DNA of 64,000 bases from Protula sp. h YS-2021 (Eukaryota > Annelida > Polychaeta > Sabellida > Serpulidae): contig OX457027.1 of the NCBI GenBank assembly GCA_949752745.1, forward strand, positions 17,006,603 to 17,070,602. Direction: 5' to 3'. Shown here in pieces: positions 47,501-60,200 of the stretch. Every line of letters starts with the position of its first letter. The stretch's first letter is position 1. The translations under genes were made by a program, and so were the position numbers. The notes beneath the pieces are model-generated. The model did not search any database. It was given only the letters and a program-made list of their open reading frames with translations, and was not told the origin of the DNA.

Positions 47501-50500
47501 TCTTCGCGGAAACACTGTAGCTTTTATATGCACATAATTTACCGAATAAAATGAATAACCGACATTTTGAAAATAATATATAGTTTGACCAGATTTATAA
47601 AATTTATTGAAAAGATAAATGTAAGTTTTAATAAGAAACGGTAAAAGAATTATGGAACGTGAGAAAAGTGTTTTTTTTTTCGCCTTAAAACGGATGTGAT
47701 TAGAATATAGTGAAATACGATGTGTATGCTATTGATTACCCGCGAGTGCTGAAGGGTTAGCTTCTTTTTGTAGACCAAACTTGCAGTTAGTTCACAATGA
47801 TTCACAGAACTTGTCCAGCATGATTTCGTTCACGTCCACTCTCGCCGAGAACGTGAGCAGTAAAGTTCGCCAACTGGATGTCGCCAAGGTCAGGGCGTGA
47901 TCTCGGCCTGTTAAATTAAAAAGAACTACTTTCTAAAGCAGTGTATACTTTTCCAAACGGGGCGATATTGCGTGGCATAGCCAGTCTTGCCTATATTGCG
48001 CGTGGACAAGTGTTTTTTTTTTTAAGGAAATGGTGCCTATCTTTACAAAACTTAGGCCAATAATATTTTAGAGGTGTTTGATGGAATACGCTTCTAGCGG
48101 ATTAGATGCTGAAAAAAAAACCAGTATTTTACACAAGGCGTAATGTATTCATCATGGTTTTTAAAAGAAAAAGCCCATCACTTCATCGCCTGCTATGCTA
48201 AAAGAAATGATATTGAAAAAAGTTACGCTTTTTTATTATTTAAATTAATTTTTCTTATTTAAATCACAAAAACAATCAGGGAGGCCATTAACAGTATAAT
48301 AAATATAATCCAAAAAAATATATATATATATATATATATAAGGTCCTGAGTTATGGCTTAAATGCCAGATTGAATTCCTTGCAGAGCCGGGTTACAGAAT
48401 GCATGCAGAGAGTGGAGGACGTGCTGGACCTGAAGTTCTGCACGGATGGCGTGCAAACCGCGTTGCAGGATGAGGACTTTGAAAAGGTTGTTTTTTTTTT
48501 AATATTTTTTTACTGCAAAATCGATTGACCCGACATAGACTGAGTTAATGTCAGACTAGAGCGAAAAAATAAATACAGTATACGTAAACAGTTATACAGT
48601 CAAGACTGTGTTTTTCTTCAAACATAACAGTATCCTCAATTTACGTCAGTGGGACAGAACACGGTGAGTATCAATGAGAAGTATTTTATGGCATAATTAA
48701 GGTTCACATTTCGCTGGTCCGTCCGGTTTGATGTCTGTCGCGGCTGACTACTGGTTGGATTTCTCATTCTGTGGCCATGTTTAATTGATGTGTTATTTAC
48801 CTTTCCTATCTGAGTGCACACGTGTTGTCGTTGCAGGCGGCGGGACACGTGCACCGGTTCCTCAATCTGGATGAGCACGTGCTGCGCATGAGTGCAGGCG
48901 CTAATGAAGGTCAGTGCCAAGCGCCACACCTCCCCCCCCCCAGCTCATCCCCTCACTCTCTCCCGCTCAACTCCTGTCCCCTCAATCCCTTTCTCTCAAT
49001 CGCTGCCCTTCCCATCCCCCTATCAAACCGACTCACGCGGGCCTTAATTGTGCTGTGACTTTGGGTGCAAATCTTTCAAGGTCAAAAGGGATGTCAGACT
49101 GTGAAACGAAAGGTGGAAGAGGGTTGTGATGTGTGGTTAAGGTATGTGATATGGAATTGAAAAAATCTGCCCACTGTGTAACAGTCATATTTGTCAAAGG
49201 CCTGTAAGAAAGGAGTTCTTTGTTTAAAAATGAAAACCTTTGAGTGTTGGGTGGTTAGGGCGTAGACTGGACACATCGTTCATGTTGTTGTGTGTGTTAA
49301 GGGAGCACACTGGACACGTCGTTCACGCTGTTGTATGTGTTTAGGGAGCACACTGGACACGTCGTTCACGCTGTTGTGTGTGTTTAGGGAGCACAATGGA
49401 CACGTCGTTCTCGCTGTTGTGTGTGTTTAGGGAGCACACTGGACACGTCGTTCTCCCTGTTGTGTGTGTTTAGGGAGCACACAGGACATGTCGTTCACGC
49501 TTTTGTGTGTGTTTAGGGAGCACACTGGACACGTCGTTCAAGCTACTGCACGAGTCACAGAACAAGCTGAAGACGATCGTGCACCGGCAGTTTGACGCGG
49601 CCGTGCATGCCGGCGATGTGGCCTCTGTCGAGCGCTTCTTCAAAATATTCCCGCTGATTCGCGAGCACGAGGAAGGGCTGGCCAAGTTCTCCAAGTATTT
49701 GTGTTCAAAGGTAAAGCACAATGATGTAGTAGTTTTATTTATCTATTTATTAATAATGAGAAAGAAGACACTGCCAAAGCCCCGCATTAAAAAGTGATAA
49801 TTTTATCGGAAACTTAACAACCGACTTAACATCTCCTCCCCCCGCCCCCGCCGCCTCCCCCCTCCCCTCGCCACGCCTTCGCTCCCTTGTCACCTACAAA
49901 AAATAAAGTAGCCACCGTTACTGCTCAGATTGCAGACACCGCAGACAAGAACTTGAAATCGGCACTTTCCGGTGCGGCGAATGCGAAAAGAGCCAACGTC
50001 CTGTTTGCCGATACTCTCACCCTTCTTTTTGAGGGCATTGCCAGGATAGTTGAAGTTCATCAACCTCTCGTAGAAACTTATTATGGTCAGTGCAGCCATG
50101 TCACCTCAACTATTTTCTACGATGCGTGGTCCTCAAAAATCTTAAGTCTTTTTCCTGGCTTAAGATTGCAGGATGTGGAAGTGGTGGGAGAAGCTCGATC
50201 TGACCTTCCACTTGTTGTAATTTGATATATACAAAAAATTCGGGAAGGCAAATGCAATGTTTATTAGTGGATAAAAAGATTTCATGGCTCCATGCTTGCT
50301 TTAAGTAGTAGCCTGAACTCAAACCACATCTTTTACATCGTAAATCGACAGTAAAACAAAATGAATCGTTCTTACAATTAAATGAAACCGTGTTCAAGTG
50401 TTTTAAAATGTTGCTTGCAGGCATGGGGAAACTTATTATCATGATGGAATTCCTGCAAAAAGAATGCGACAGACAAGCAAGAAAAATCATTGAAAAATTC

Positions 50501-53500
50501 AAAGAAAATAGAGAATTTGATAAGAAGGTAAGTTATCATTAGAAGTTGTGTATTTCACGCCAAACTGTCTGGGTGTTGTAGATGATTTTGGAAAAGGTAA
50601 AAAGAAGTATTCGTAGAATTTAAAATAAATAAATAAATGATATAACAAATTCATAGCATTTTTGAGACTGTGCTTTTTTATAACACTCTTGTTATTGAGC
50701 AAAACGGCTCTGTATTTTCAGTCACTCCAGGTCCAGCAAAGTCTGTCGTTCCAGAAAGCAGCAGTAGCAGACAAGTAAGTCAAGCCAGTGTCTGTGATAA
50801 GATAACGTGTGATGCTGTTATCGTAAACAACGTGAAATAAGTCAAGCCAGTGTCTGTGATAAGATAACGTGTGATGCTTTAATCATAACGAAAATGAAGG
50901 CTAAGTTATTTCATACCCTATTAAGTGATTAAAATGTTGTAAGAAAGCAAAAAAAAAAAAAAACGATTGGGTTTTGAACGCGCCTAGTGATCCCATGCCC
51001 AGTGATCCCGTGCTCAGTGATCGTATGCTCCATATTTTCAGGTTGAATCCCAAAGATTTAGATGTTCTTCTAGCGGAAGTGACGCTGCTCAATGCCAGAG
51101 CCGAGCTGTACTTAGGCTTTGTCAAAAGAAGAATATCTGTAAGTTCCATTGGGATGTGTTAGGGAACTGCAACATTGCTTTGAAATTCTAAGCGAATTTA
51201 CTTTTATTTGCGTTAAGAGAAATATAGTTGACGGTGTTGTGGTAAGTAGCAGGTGTTGGCTCGATGCTGAGAAGAACGTGTTATTTCGCCGCTGAGTAGC
51301 ACATGTTGTTTTACCGCTGAGTAGCACGTGTTTTTTCGCCGCAGAGAAGCAGGTGTTGTTTCTCCGCTGAGTAACACGTGTTATCTCGCCGCTGAGTAGA
51401 GCATGCTGCTTCCCCGCTGAGTAGCACGTGTTTTTTTTCGCCGCTGAGTAGCACGTGTTGTTTCACCGCTGAGTAGCACGTGCTGGTTCGCCTCTGGGTA
51501 GCACGTATTGGTTCGCCGCTGACTAGCATGTGTTATTTCGCGGCTGAGTGGAACGTGTTGTTTCTCCGCTGAGTAGCATGTGGTGTTTCGCCGCTGAGCA
51601 GAATGTGTTTTTTTTTTCGCCGCTGACTAGCACGTGTTGTTTCACCGCTGACTAGCACGTGTTGTTTCACCGCTGAGTAGAACGTGTTTTTTCGCCGCCG
51701 AGTAGAACGTGTTGCCGGGTGCTGAGAAGCACGTGTTTCGCGGCGAAGTAGCACGTTTTGTTTCGCTTCCGGTTTCAACACTGGGATTTCAGTCTGAAGC
51801 AACGTTTTGTTTTAAAAGCAACTTAAGCTTTATACCGAATTAGATGGCGTTTGTGACAAAAGCGTGATATAATCAAGCGTGTTCATGTTGATTGAGCCAC
51901 TGCTGTTAATTTCAGAATGACCTGATAGACGAAAATTCAGAAGACGAGGAGGGAAACGAAGGTAGCCGCATGCGTTATTTTTGTTGCGTCATACTTTGTA
52001 TCTCGCGTCACACATCCGCGTCTTCTAACCTTTGTAAGAGTGTCATTGGAGTCTGTTAATTTTGTTCGTGTTTTGCATCAGAATATGTGTTTATAGCAGT
52101 CCAAAGCTATGTTGAATGAGTGAGGTATTCCCCAGAATTATCAATTATTATTATGTAGGAAGTTGCCTGTGGAACTTTGTGGCCTTATTTTACAAATTTC
52201 ACGTGAAAATTAACACTTGTTTTCTCACAGTTATTATTATTTATTTTTTATTTAATATTTTAGAAAAGAGGAAACAAGTGAATCAATTTGTATTGAACTG
52301 TGATCTGAGTCGCTTTATGCAAGAATTAATCGGCCATTACATCATGATGGAAGAATACTTCATGAGGGAAATGGTTGTAAAGGTAACAGTCGTCATGCAG
52401 ATAAAGTCGTTATCGTCGGGTCTGGTTGTGTACACGGAATGAAATCTGGGTCCTTATCGTTAGGTCATCGCACAAAGAGTATGCCGACATTTTAAGAACG
52501 TTTTTAAAAACAAGTGGGCAAATTTGGGTCGCTTGGGGGTGATATTCTGTCCTTCAGAAGTGCAGGTACAATGTCCACGTATAAAAACGCTCGACTTACA
52601 CCCTTTTAATTAAAAAAATAATTAAATAAAAATTCATTTATTTTTCCGTTATTTTTAAATCGGGAGTGTTGTTTCAGGCTGTGGCCATGGACCTCGCTGA
52701 TGAGTCCTCCATCACATCAAGCATGGTCGACGATGCCTTCTTTATCGTCAAGAAATGCGTGCGGAGAGCCCTTTCCAGCTCGTCCGTGGACGGCGTGTGC
52801 GCCATGCTAAACCACGCTAACTCAGTGCTCGAGCAAGACTTTAGGGAGATTCTGTACAGCAAGTTACGACAAGGGTTTCCGTCCGGTTTTGATATAACGC
52901 AGGCCTATAATTTAGTACAGAGCAGCTTTCAGCAAGGGAAGTTACAATACGGTGATGCCGAGACGCAGAAGGCGAAAATTGCCTTCCTGGTAAGAGTCGT
53001 CGCTGTTGTTAAGCATATGCAAATTATTACGTTAATCGGCGGTGTAGCAACGATATTAAAGCAAAATAAACAACTCATTTGCGTCGTATTTGGTGTTGAA
53101 ATTTTTAAAGAAATTTATAATTAAAGAGACACGGAATGGTTTTGCTCCAAACATTTAGAAAAACTGCACTGTGTTTGCAGTTTTCTGTCGTCTATGATGC
53201 ATCGGGTAATTACACATTAATATAAATACTATATGTTCAGTGCCTGGATTTGGCAAGGAGCCAATACACACACCAGCGAAGAAAATACGGCACCTGCTGC
53301 TGGAATGGGTGTGTTTAATACCGAATTTATATAACTAAGAAAAATGTCTTGTGAGAGAGAAAGGGCCATACAGCGACGCTTTGTCAAATATTTTTCTATT
53401 TATGTCTTCTAGGTTACTCTTAACAATGCAGAAGTTAGCTGTGAATATATCCAAACACTAAAGGCTAATTTAGAGGTAAGTCAAGTAATACAAAAAATAA

Positions 53501-56500
53501 TTGTTTAAAATTGTTAATATTCTGCAGAGACAGAAAAAAACATAGAAGGCAGCTATTGCGCATGTTGTGTTTTTAAGCGCAGCTGAAATACAGCGAATAT
53601 AGAAATCTAAAATGGATTGCTAGTTTATTTGTCAGGATGCATGACGTTCTTGCTGTTTTTTTTTCAATTAATTAATTAATTATTTGTTTTATTAAAAATT
53701 TTTTTTTTAGGATGAAGTAAAGAAATTGTACGACGGTCAAGCAAGCGAACAAGGGAATGCCAAACTTCAGGTACATAAAACTCTGACGTCATGTAGCAGT
53801 AGATTTTGAAGTTATTTTTAATAAATTCTTAAAATGTCGTGTAAAGTTAAATCTGTTTTGACTGGAAAGTATGTGTTGTCCGAGTTGCTCGCAGCAGCGG
53901 GCGGCGCCAGTTTGTGTTTCCACACCATTTCCCTTCCTTCGCTGGTTATTTACACTTGTGCGTTGATTGATGTGCAGAGTTGCCTGAGTGATCTCGGAGC
54001 CGTGTCCAACCGCTTCAAGGATGTGCTCGACTTCGGCTTCTCTCAGCTGACCGCGAGCGCTATAAAGCCGAGGGTGAAGCCGTGGGTGGACGCCTTCCTC
54101 ACGACTAGTCATAACCTCAATGAGGTAAGTAGTCAGGGTGGATGGAGCGAGTCATAACCTCAACGAGGCAAGTAGTCAAGGTGGATGGAGCTAGTCATAA
54201 CCTCAGTAAGGTAAGTAGTCAGGGTGGATGGGGCTAGTCATAACCCCAGATAGGTAAGTAGTCAGGATACATGGCCATAAAGCCGTGGGTGGACGCCTTC
54301 CTGACGACTAGTCATAACCTCAATGAGGTAAGTAGTCAGGGTGGAAGGAGCTAGTCGTAACCCCAATGAGTTAAGTAGTAAGGGTGGAAGGGGCTAGTCA
54401 TAACCTCAATGAAGTAAGCAGTCGGAGTGGTTGGAGGTAGTCAAAACTTCAGTTAGATAAGTAGTCAGGGTAGTGGAGCTAGTCATAAACTCAATGAAAT
54501 AAACAGTCAGGGTGGGTGGAGCTAGTCATATCAATGAGATAAACAGTCTGGGTGGGTGGAACTAGTCATAACTTCAATGAGATAAACAGTCTGGGTGGGT
54601 GGAGCTAGTCATAACTTCGATGAGGTAAGTAGTCAGGGTGGATGGAGCTAGTCATAACTTCGATGAGGTAAGTAGTCAGGATGGGTGGAGCTAGTCATAA
54701 TATCAATGAGATAAACAGTCTGGGTGGGTGGAACTAGTCATAACTTCAATGAGATAAACAGTCTGGGTGGGTGGAGCTAGTCATAACTTCAGTGAGATAA
54801 GTGGTCAGGGTGTGTGGAGCTAGTCAGAACTTCGATGAGGTAAGTAGTCAGGATGGGTGGAGCTAGTCATAACTTCGATGAGGTAAATAGTCAGGGTGGG
54901 TGGAGCTAGTCATAACTTCGATGAGGTAAGTAGTCAGGGTGGATGGGGCTAGACATAACCTCAATGAGATAACAAACAGTCATGTCGGGAGACATCGCTA
55001 ACATTCACCATATCAGCGCATGAGTGCCGCTCCCTGCGGTGTAATGGTTTCAGACGTTCTTGGCCGAATTCACAACTTACGTCTAGACCTGATTTGGAGC
55101 AAACTCAGTCTAGACCGCGGTTAAGACTGGGTTTCAGATTCTGGTGAATTTTACAGCCTCGGTCCAGACCACATTCATATGTGATCTTCTACGTCTGTAT
55201 AAGCTGACAAAACCCTGTCTAGACTGGGTTTGAAACCTGGTACCAGACCAGGTGTAGACTTAAGTTGTGACATCGGACCTCTATGTTCATTCTATTTTAC
55301 CATAGTTTCCATTAAATGCTACCTAAAACTCACCATAGTCATCAAGATAAAAATAAACTTACAGTGATTTGATTGGATTTGTTAAGCATCAGTACCTGAA
55401 AATAAAACCCACATTTAACATCTATTTTTAACAATTGCAGGAAGATTTTTCAAACTTTGAAGCCAATGATCCCTGGGTTCAAACTGTTATTTTCAATCTA
55501 GATGGACTTCTTGCATTTTTTAAGGTAAGCTCTTCAGTATAAAAAAAAAAAAAACAAAAACAAAAAAAAAAAAACGAAAAAAAAAACAACCAGCTCTGTA
55601 GTTAAGTCTGTTAATGTTCGTTTTGAAGTAACAGTATATAAAAACTTGTTTCAAAGGATAGTGCAGTGTAATGTAACATGACTTATATATTAAGGTAAAC
55701 GTCTGAAACGCCTCAGCTTGAAACGTGTGTAACTGTGAACCGCTGTGAAAAGAGCAGCTTATGTAGGGAGGGTGGCTGCACTGCGGACCTAATACTGCCG
55801 TCTCCTCGTGCCTGATTTTATACAGGAAAAACTGCAGACCAGGTCTTTAAAAAAAACCACCTTTCCGTTTTGTGTATTTTTAGGAGTCGTTGACGACAAG
55901 TAATTACGATACGTTGGTCAGTTTAATATCGAATGAGATAACTGGCCAACTGGAAAAAGCTGTGTTCAAAACGACATTTAACAGGGTAAGTTCACTGTTG
56001 CCAGGGTGATGTTAAGTGTACCGCGCTGGTCACGAAGCATCGTTAGAGAAATATGAGGTCAGTCGGATACAAGTAGAGGTGGGGGGGAGGGCGGCGGGGG
56101 AGGGAGGGGGGTAAGTTTTAACCAGCTGGCAAATGTATCAAAACGACGTGTCTGCAATTTCTGGGGTGATTTAGTAGAAATACCCTAAAACAATGTCAGT
56201 GGAGTAAAATAAGACTCACTCTTTTCTAAATATAGTTGAGGTGGAATGTCCAGATTAAGTACTTTTTTCATGTGAAGTAGAGCGCATTGGTGTCCGATTG
56301 TAGCTAGGGGGCCTACAGTTTGACAAGGAGCTTCGGGCGTTAGTGGGCTACCTGACGTCAGTCACCACATGGACGCTCCGCGACAAGTTTGCGCGCCTCA
56401 CACAGATGGCTACCGTGCTGAATCTGGAGAGGGTGGCCGAGATCATGGACTACTGGGGGCCTAACTCTGGCCCGCTCACGTGGCGCCTGACGCCTGCGGA

Positions 56501-56856
56501 GGTCAGGCAGGTGCTCGCGCTCAGGTACATGCGCACTCAGTCAAGGGGTGTGGCTGATTATCTTAAAATGACGCTGCACTTTGTTTGCAGGTTGCAGTAC
56601 GCCTGAGTTTTTGCGATGCTTCTTGCCTGTTTATTAATTTGAGGGTTTGTTTTAGTGTTGTATAAAAAACGTTGTTTGAAAGCATTGAACAAGTTATTTG
56701 TTCGGAATAATCTGAAAAGTTGTCGCTGAGATAAAAAACTGATTGCAGTCACTCCAAATTCAAACTGACCACTCACAATATTGTATAAAATATATTGCTT
56801 TGTTTTTCTTTAGAATCGACTTCAGAAGTGAAGACATCAAGAGACTGAAGTTGTAG
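44513..56856 (+). CDS. COG4: Conserved oligomeric Golgi complex subunit 4 (COG4), complete
   Basis: Lobe A subunit of the COG tether for retrograde intra-Golgi vesicles. Exons: 44513-44623, 46771-46853, 47774-47888, 48385-48486, 48837-48909, 49517-49710, 49929-50085, 50421-50527, 50722-50774, 51042-51138, 51916-51961, 52264-52382, 52678-52989, 53413-53475, 53711-53770, 53978-54124, 55441-55524, 55884-55985, 56304-56524, 56814-56856. Phases all agree: 2289 nt, 762 aa, close to the human length (about 785). Matches include [93 protein letters not shown] and the terminal [13 protein letters not shown]. All introns are GT-AG. The exon 7 acceptor (49929) was chosen by frame and length; AG sites nearby are alternatives. 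A candidate AATAAA is at 57325-57330. Confidence 0.95.
45370..45677. mobile_element. MITE copy 2, in COG4 intron 1
   Basis: Related to 24529-24895: ATAAACCAAATTCC at the left, AAAATTCTTGCGC and ACACCAAAGGTGTAATTAGG at the right, with the shared ACCGGGTTAAAATGAAAGAA inside. Ends are more diverged than in copy 1. Confidence 0.7.
45678..46770. other. COG4 intron 1, with a tandem repeat at 46240-46400
   Basis: At 46240-46400 about five copies of a unit of roughly 30 bp contain CACCTGTTTGCATTATGCCAG. The rest is AT-rich intron without recognised features. Confidence 0.6.
49258..49516. repeat. Minisatellite built on the COG4 exon 6 acceptor
   Basis: Six 43-bp units, each with TTTAG|GGAGCACACTGGACACG, the acceptor and first coding bases of exon 6 (TTTAG|GGAGCACACTGGACACG at 49517). 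Unit starts are near 49301, 49344, 49387, 49430 and 49473. Confidence 0.93.
51240..51775. repeat. 25-bp minisatellite in COG4 intron 10
   Basis: About 20 diverged copies of a unit like CGCTGAGTAGCACGTGTTGT, with ACGTG in most. Mid-intron, not tied to a junction. Minus-strand frames here are repeat artefacts. Confidence 0.9.
54125..54965. repeat. Minisatellite built on the COG4 exon 16 donor
   Basis: About 20 units of roughly 41-43 bp carry CATAACCTCAATGAG|GTAAGTAGTCAGGGTGG or variants, that is, the last coding bases of exon 16 with its 5' splice site. One unit (54277-54327) copies about 50 bp of exon 16 with a 12-bp internal deletion and a perfect donor. Confidence 0.93.
54966..55440. other. 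COG4 intron 16, 3' part
   Basis: Contains several scattered GTCTAGACC/GGTCTAGAC motifs (55060-55260) in both orientations, perhaps a diverged mobile element. No coding sequence. Confidence 0.35.
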
Positions 56857-56865
56857 CAGGAAAGT

Positions 56866-57200
56866 AGATGTGCCACAGCTGTGCCGGTGTGCCACCGGTG
56901 TGGCGCCGGTTTGCCACCGGTGTGCCGATGTGCCACAGCTGTGCCGGTGTGCCACCGGTGTGCTGCCGGTGTGTCACCGGTGTGCCGCCGATGTGCCACA
57001 GCTACCGGTGTGTCACCGGTGTGCCAATGTGCCACAGCTGTGCCGGTGTGCCACCGGTGTGCCGATGTGCCATAGCTGTGCCGGTGTGCCACCGGTGTGC
57101 TGCCGGTGTGTCACCGGTGTGCCGCCGATGTGCCACAGCTACCGGTGTGTCACCGGTGTGCTGATGAGCCACAGATGTGCCTATGTGCCACAGCTGCCAA
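56866..57200. repeat. Tandem repeat in the COG4 3' UTR
   Basis: Starts about 10 bp after the stop codon. Units mix GCCGGTGTGCCACCGGTGTG and GATGTGCCACAGCTGT with higher-order repetition of about 115-125 bp. Cys-Val-rich frames here are not genes. Confidence 0.9.
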
Positions 57201-60200
57201 TGATCTTCTTTGTCGTGACGCCGCATTACCCGTGAACTGTGAACGGAACTCCAGTCCCACTGGACGCAAACTGCTTAGCTGGAACCGAGTATTCCGTGGT
57301 GTTCTTAATTATGTGGAACGATGCAATAAATATCAATTATGTGATCAAGTCTCCGTGTAAACCTGAAAACAGGTCTTTCTGGCCCGACTCCAGCGCTGTG
57401 TCGTAGTCGGTGGATTTTATGGTGACTTGTCCTGACCCCGGGACAGTCGTATGTTACAACATGGGAGGGAAGTCTTAGAGATCGGAGGTCTGGTCTGAGA
57501 ATTAGCTGCTGTAGTGCTGCTTTGATATTCCGGACAATGTGTAGCAAGTTTGTTATGTAGGTGTGCTAGCTGCTGTTTAAATAAGTCTAATTATTGTTAC
57601 TAAGAGCGACAGTGTATGCAGAAATAAGGAGTGTATACAGAAATGGGGGGAGGAGGTGTATGCAGAAATGAGGGGCGTATGTAGAAATTGGGGGGGGGGG
57701 GGGTATGCAGAAATGAGGGGCGTATGTAGAGATGTGATATTTCAATGACTGGTGTTTTACTTTAAAAAGGTGTTTGTTGTCACATAGCTTATATGCGAAA
57801 GGGGTGTTTGAAAAAAATAAAAAGTATGGAAAAAAAGTTGATTTCTGTTTGAAACACGGTGATTGCGCTGCGCGACATTGCTACCTGCAGAGCCAGCAGT
57901 TATTGTGGAACAAGCAAGTGTGCAGTGGCCGAGTTCAACTGACTGACTAGGTCGGGAGTGGACTATTTTTTTGGACTTGACCGTCTGTTTATGTGTGACA
58001 CTTTTTTGTGAACCACATTGCGGCAGAACCGATGTTGATGAAACGGGGTTTGAGTATTCGTATGTATGATCTCTGGGACTGATCAGATTTTGGTGACCTT
58101 GAGTAGTCATTAAAGGTCGCGGCTGGACTTTTAATATTTTCCTTCGACACTGTCGTAAAGTGTCCTTGGAATCTCTCTAAGAATCATTCGTCCGGTTAAG
58201 CAAGAAGTCCAGATGCGAAATGTCCAGATGTGAGATGTCGGATTGCGAAGTGTCCAGATTTGAGATGTCGGATTGCGAAGTGTCCAGCTGATAGAGCAAT
58301 ATCGGATAATTTAATAATCGAAATTTACAGGGCAATTATTGGACAATTTCACAACACATCAGTGTGAGGAATATATCGTATATATTCACTTGAGAACTAT
58401 TCAATATCTTGTTTTTGCAAGCAAAAACATGCCTCCCCGGCCAAATCTATGTTTCTGCAAAACCCACATACGTCTAAAGTTGAGAGCCGTCTGACCTCGT
58501 CTTACCTACTCCCCTTACAAAGTTTTAAGTCGAATCAACTTTCCGTTTCGAAATATTTTGCACACAAGAGCCTCTTCAGAATACATACTTTATGTAATGA
58601 CGCCATATGCCGCACTGATTCGTTCTACTCACGATAAAATTTGATAGTATCTTTCAGACCTACCAAGCAACAACCCCACCAAGCATGAACTTTCTCTTAT
58701 GCTCAGCGGCAGCAAACAAGATTTCTACGCAATGACGTCATACGCCTTCTCTAATTACACACGTCAAAAGTGGAAAAAAACCGCCCAACATTTCCAAGGA
58801 ATAAACTGACCAATTGGTAGCAATGTATTCAAAAAATTCCATTTTTTGCAAATTTTTTAACATGGGGGATGGGGGCGTTTCGTGCATTTTTTCACACATA
58901 TAGCGCATATGTATACTGCAAAGTTTTTCTTTATTCCCGTTGAAAATGTATTTTTGGCGATTTTTTTAAATTTCTGATTTTTAAGTTTTTTGGCCATATT
59001 GTTGCGATATCTCCGAAACAGTGTGTTAGATTAGGCTGAAACGTGGCACGAAGAACCCACATGTGGTGCAAATGTTTGCTGTGAAATTTTTCTTAATTTT
59101 ATGTAAAAATGTATGCATCAAAGTGACTTTCTTCAGTTGTATTCATGACGTAAATTTTAATTTCAGTTCCTTGTTCAGAGACTTCAGAGGTACAATCGGA
59201 AAGAATCTGCGCCGACAAAACATTAATGAAAGGATTGACTGACGGACGCTTTATACCCTCCCCCAAGCCCCCCGCTCCCCCCCCAAGCCCGTCGACAACA
59301 CATTGATGAAAGGATTGACTGATGGACGAATAGAGATCGCTTTATACCCTCCCCCCTACACCCCTCCCTCCCACCCCTTCGGTAATAACAACTAAAGAAA
59401 GAAATGGTTTGAAAGTTGCACTTTTATTTTAAAAAATCTGGTTTCAAATACACGTGCAATGAATTGCGATGTTTCATGATAACGCATGGCAGAACAGTTG
59501 TTACACACAACAAACAGCATCAGACCTCCAATGATAACTTGTCCAACTCAATAAATAATAATTATAACATATATGTACAAAGATTTGGATAGAACGTAAC
59601 AAGTAGATCCAGATCAATACTTGGGAAACTGGAGCAAACAAAAATAAACAGCCCACAGTGACTATATGGAATTAATCATCGCAGCCTAAGACATTATGCA
59701 TACCGTACTCTTTAGTTCTTTGGTTAGGTGTCTAAAAGCTGGTGTTACTGACTACAGTGTCCGTTACAGAGGGCGGTTTATGGGATAAACGCATCCCTGA
59801 ACTTTGCTATTTTAAGCTCTATTTTTCTGTTTTGGTATGAGCTAAAATATCCTCTAAAGCCTTTCCTAACAAAAACAAAAACAAAAAACAAAAAACAAAA
59901 AAGAAAAGAAACTGCTGTCAAATCAATTTTATTCGAACAATTGAATGGTCTCGACTTCCCCATGAATAGCCAATATCTTTCCTTACCCCCCAGATGCAGT
60001 CCACCTCTGGCATCAATAAGATGACCAGTTCGATTCTACGGGGACAGATAGCATCGATGGAACCGTAATCAATGGCGTCAATGCCTATTCATGGACGAGT
60101 CGCTGAAATTTCGGACAGTCACGTGCGACCGTTCACTGGAGCCATGGATCCTCTAAACACCGTTTTAGTGGATGACAATGGTAGTGCATCGCTACCTTGA

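Noticed and set aside
56760..57235. Cys/Val/Pro-rich frames on both strands after COG4
   Set aside because: Artefacts of the 3' UTR tandem repeat.
59166..60069. Exon-like pieces after TTCAG (59166) and CCCCCCAG (59993)
   Set aside because: Short plus-strand frames with plausible acceptors but no donors in phase and no recognisable family.
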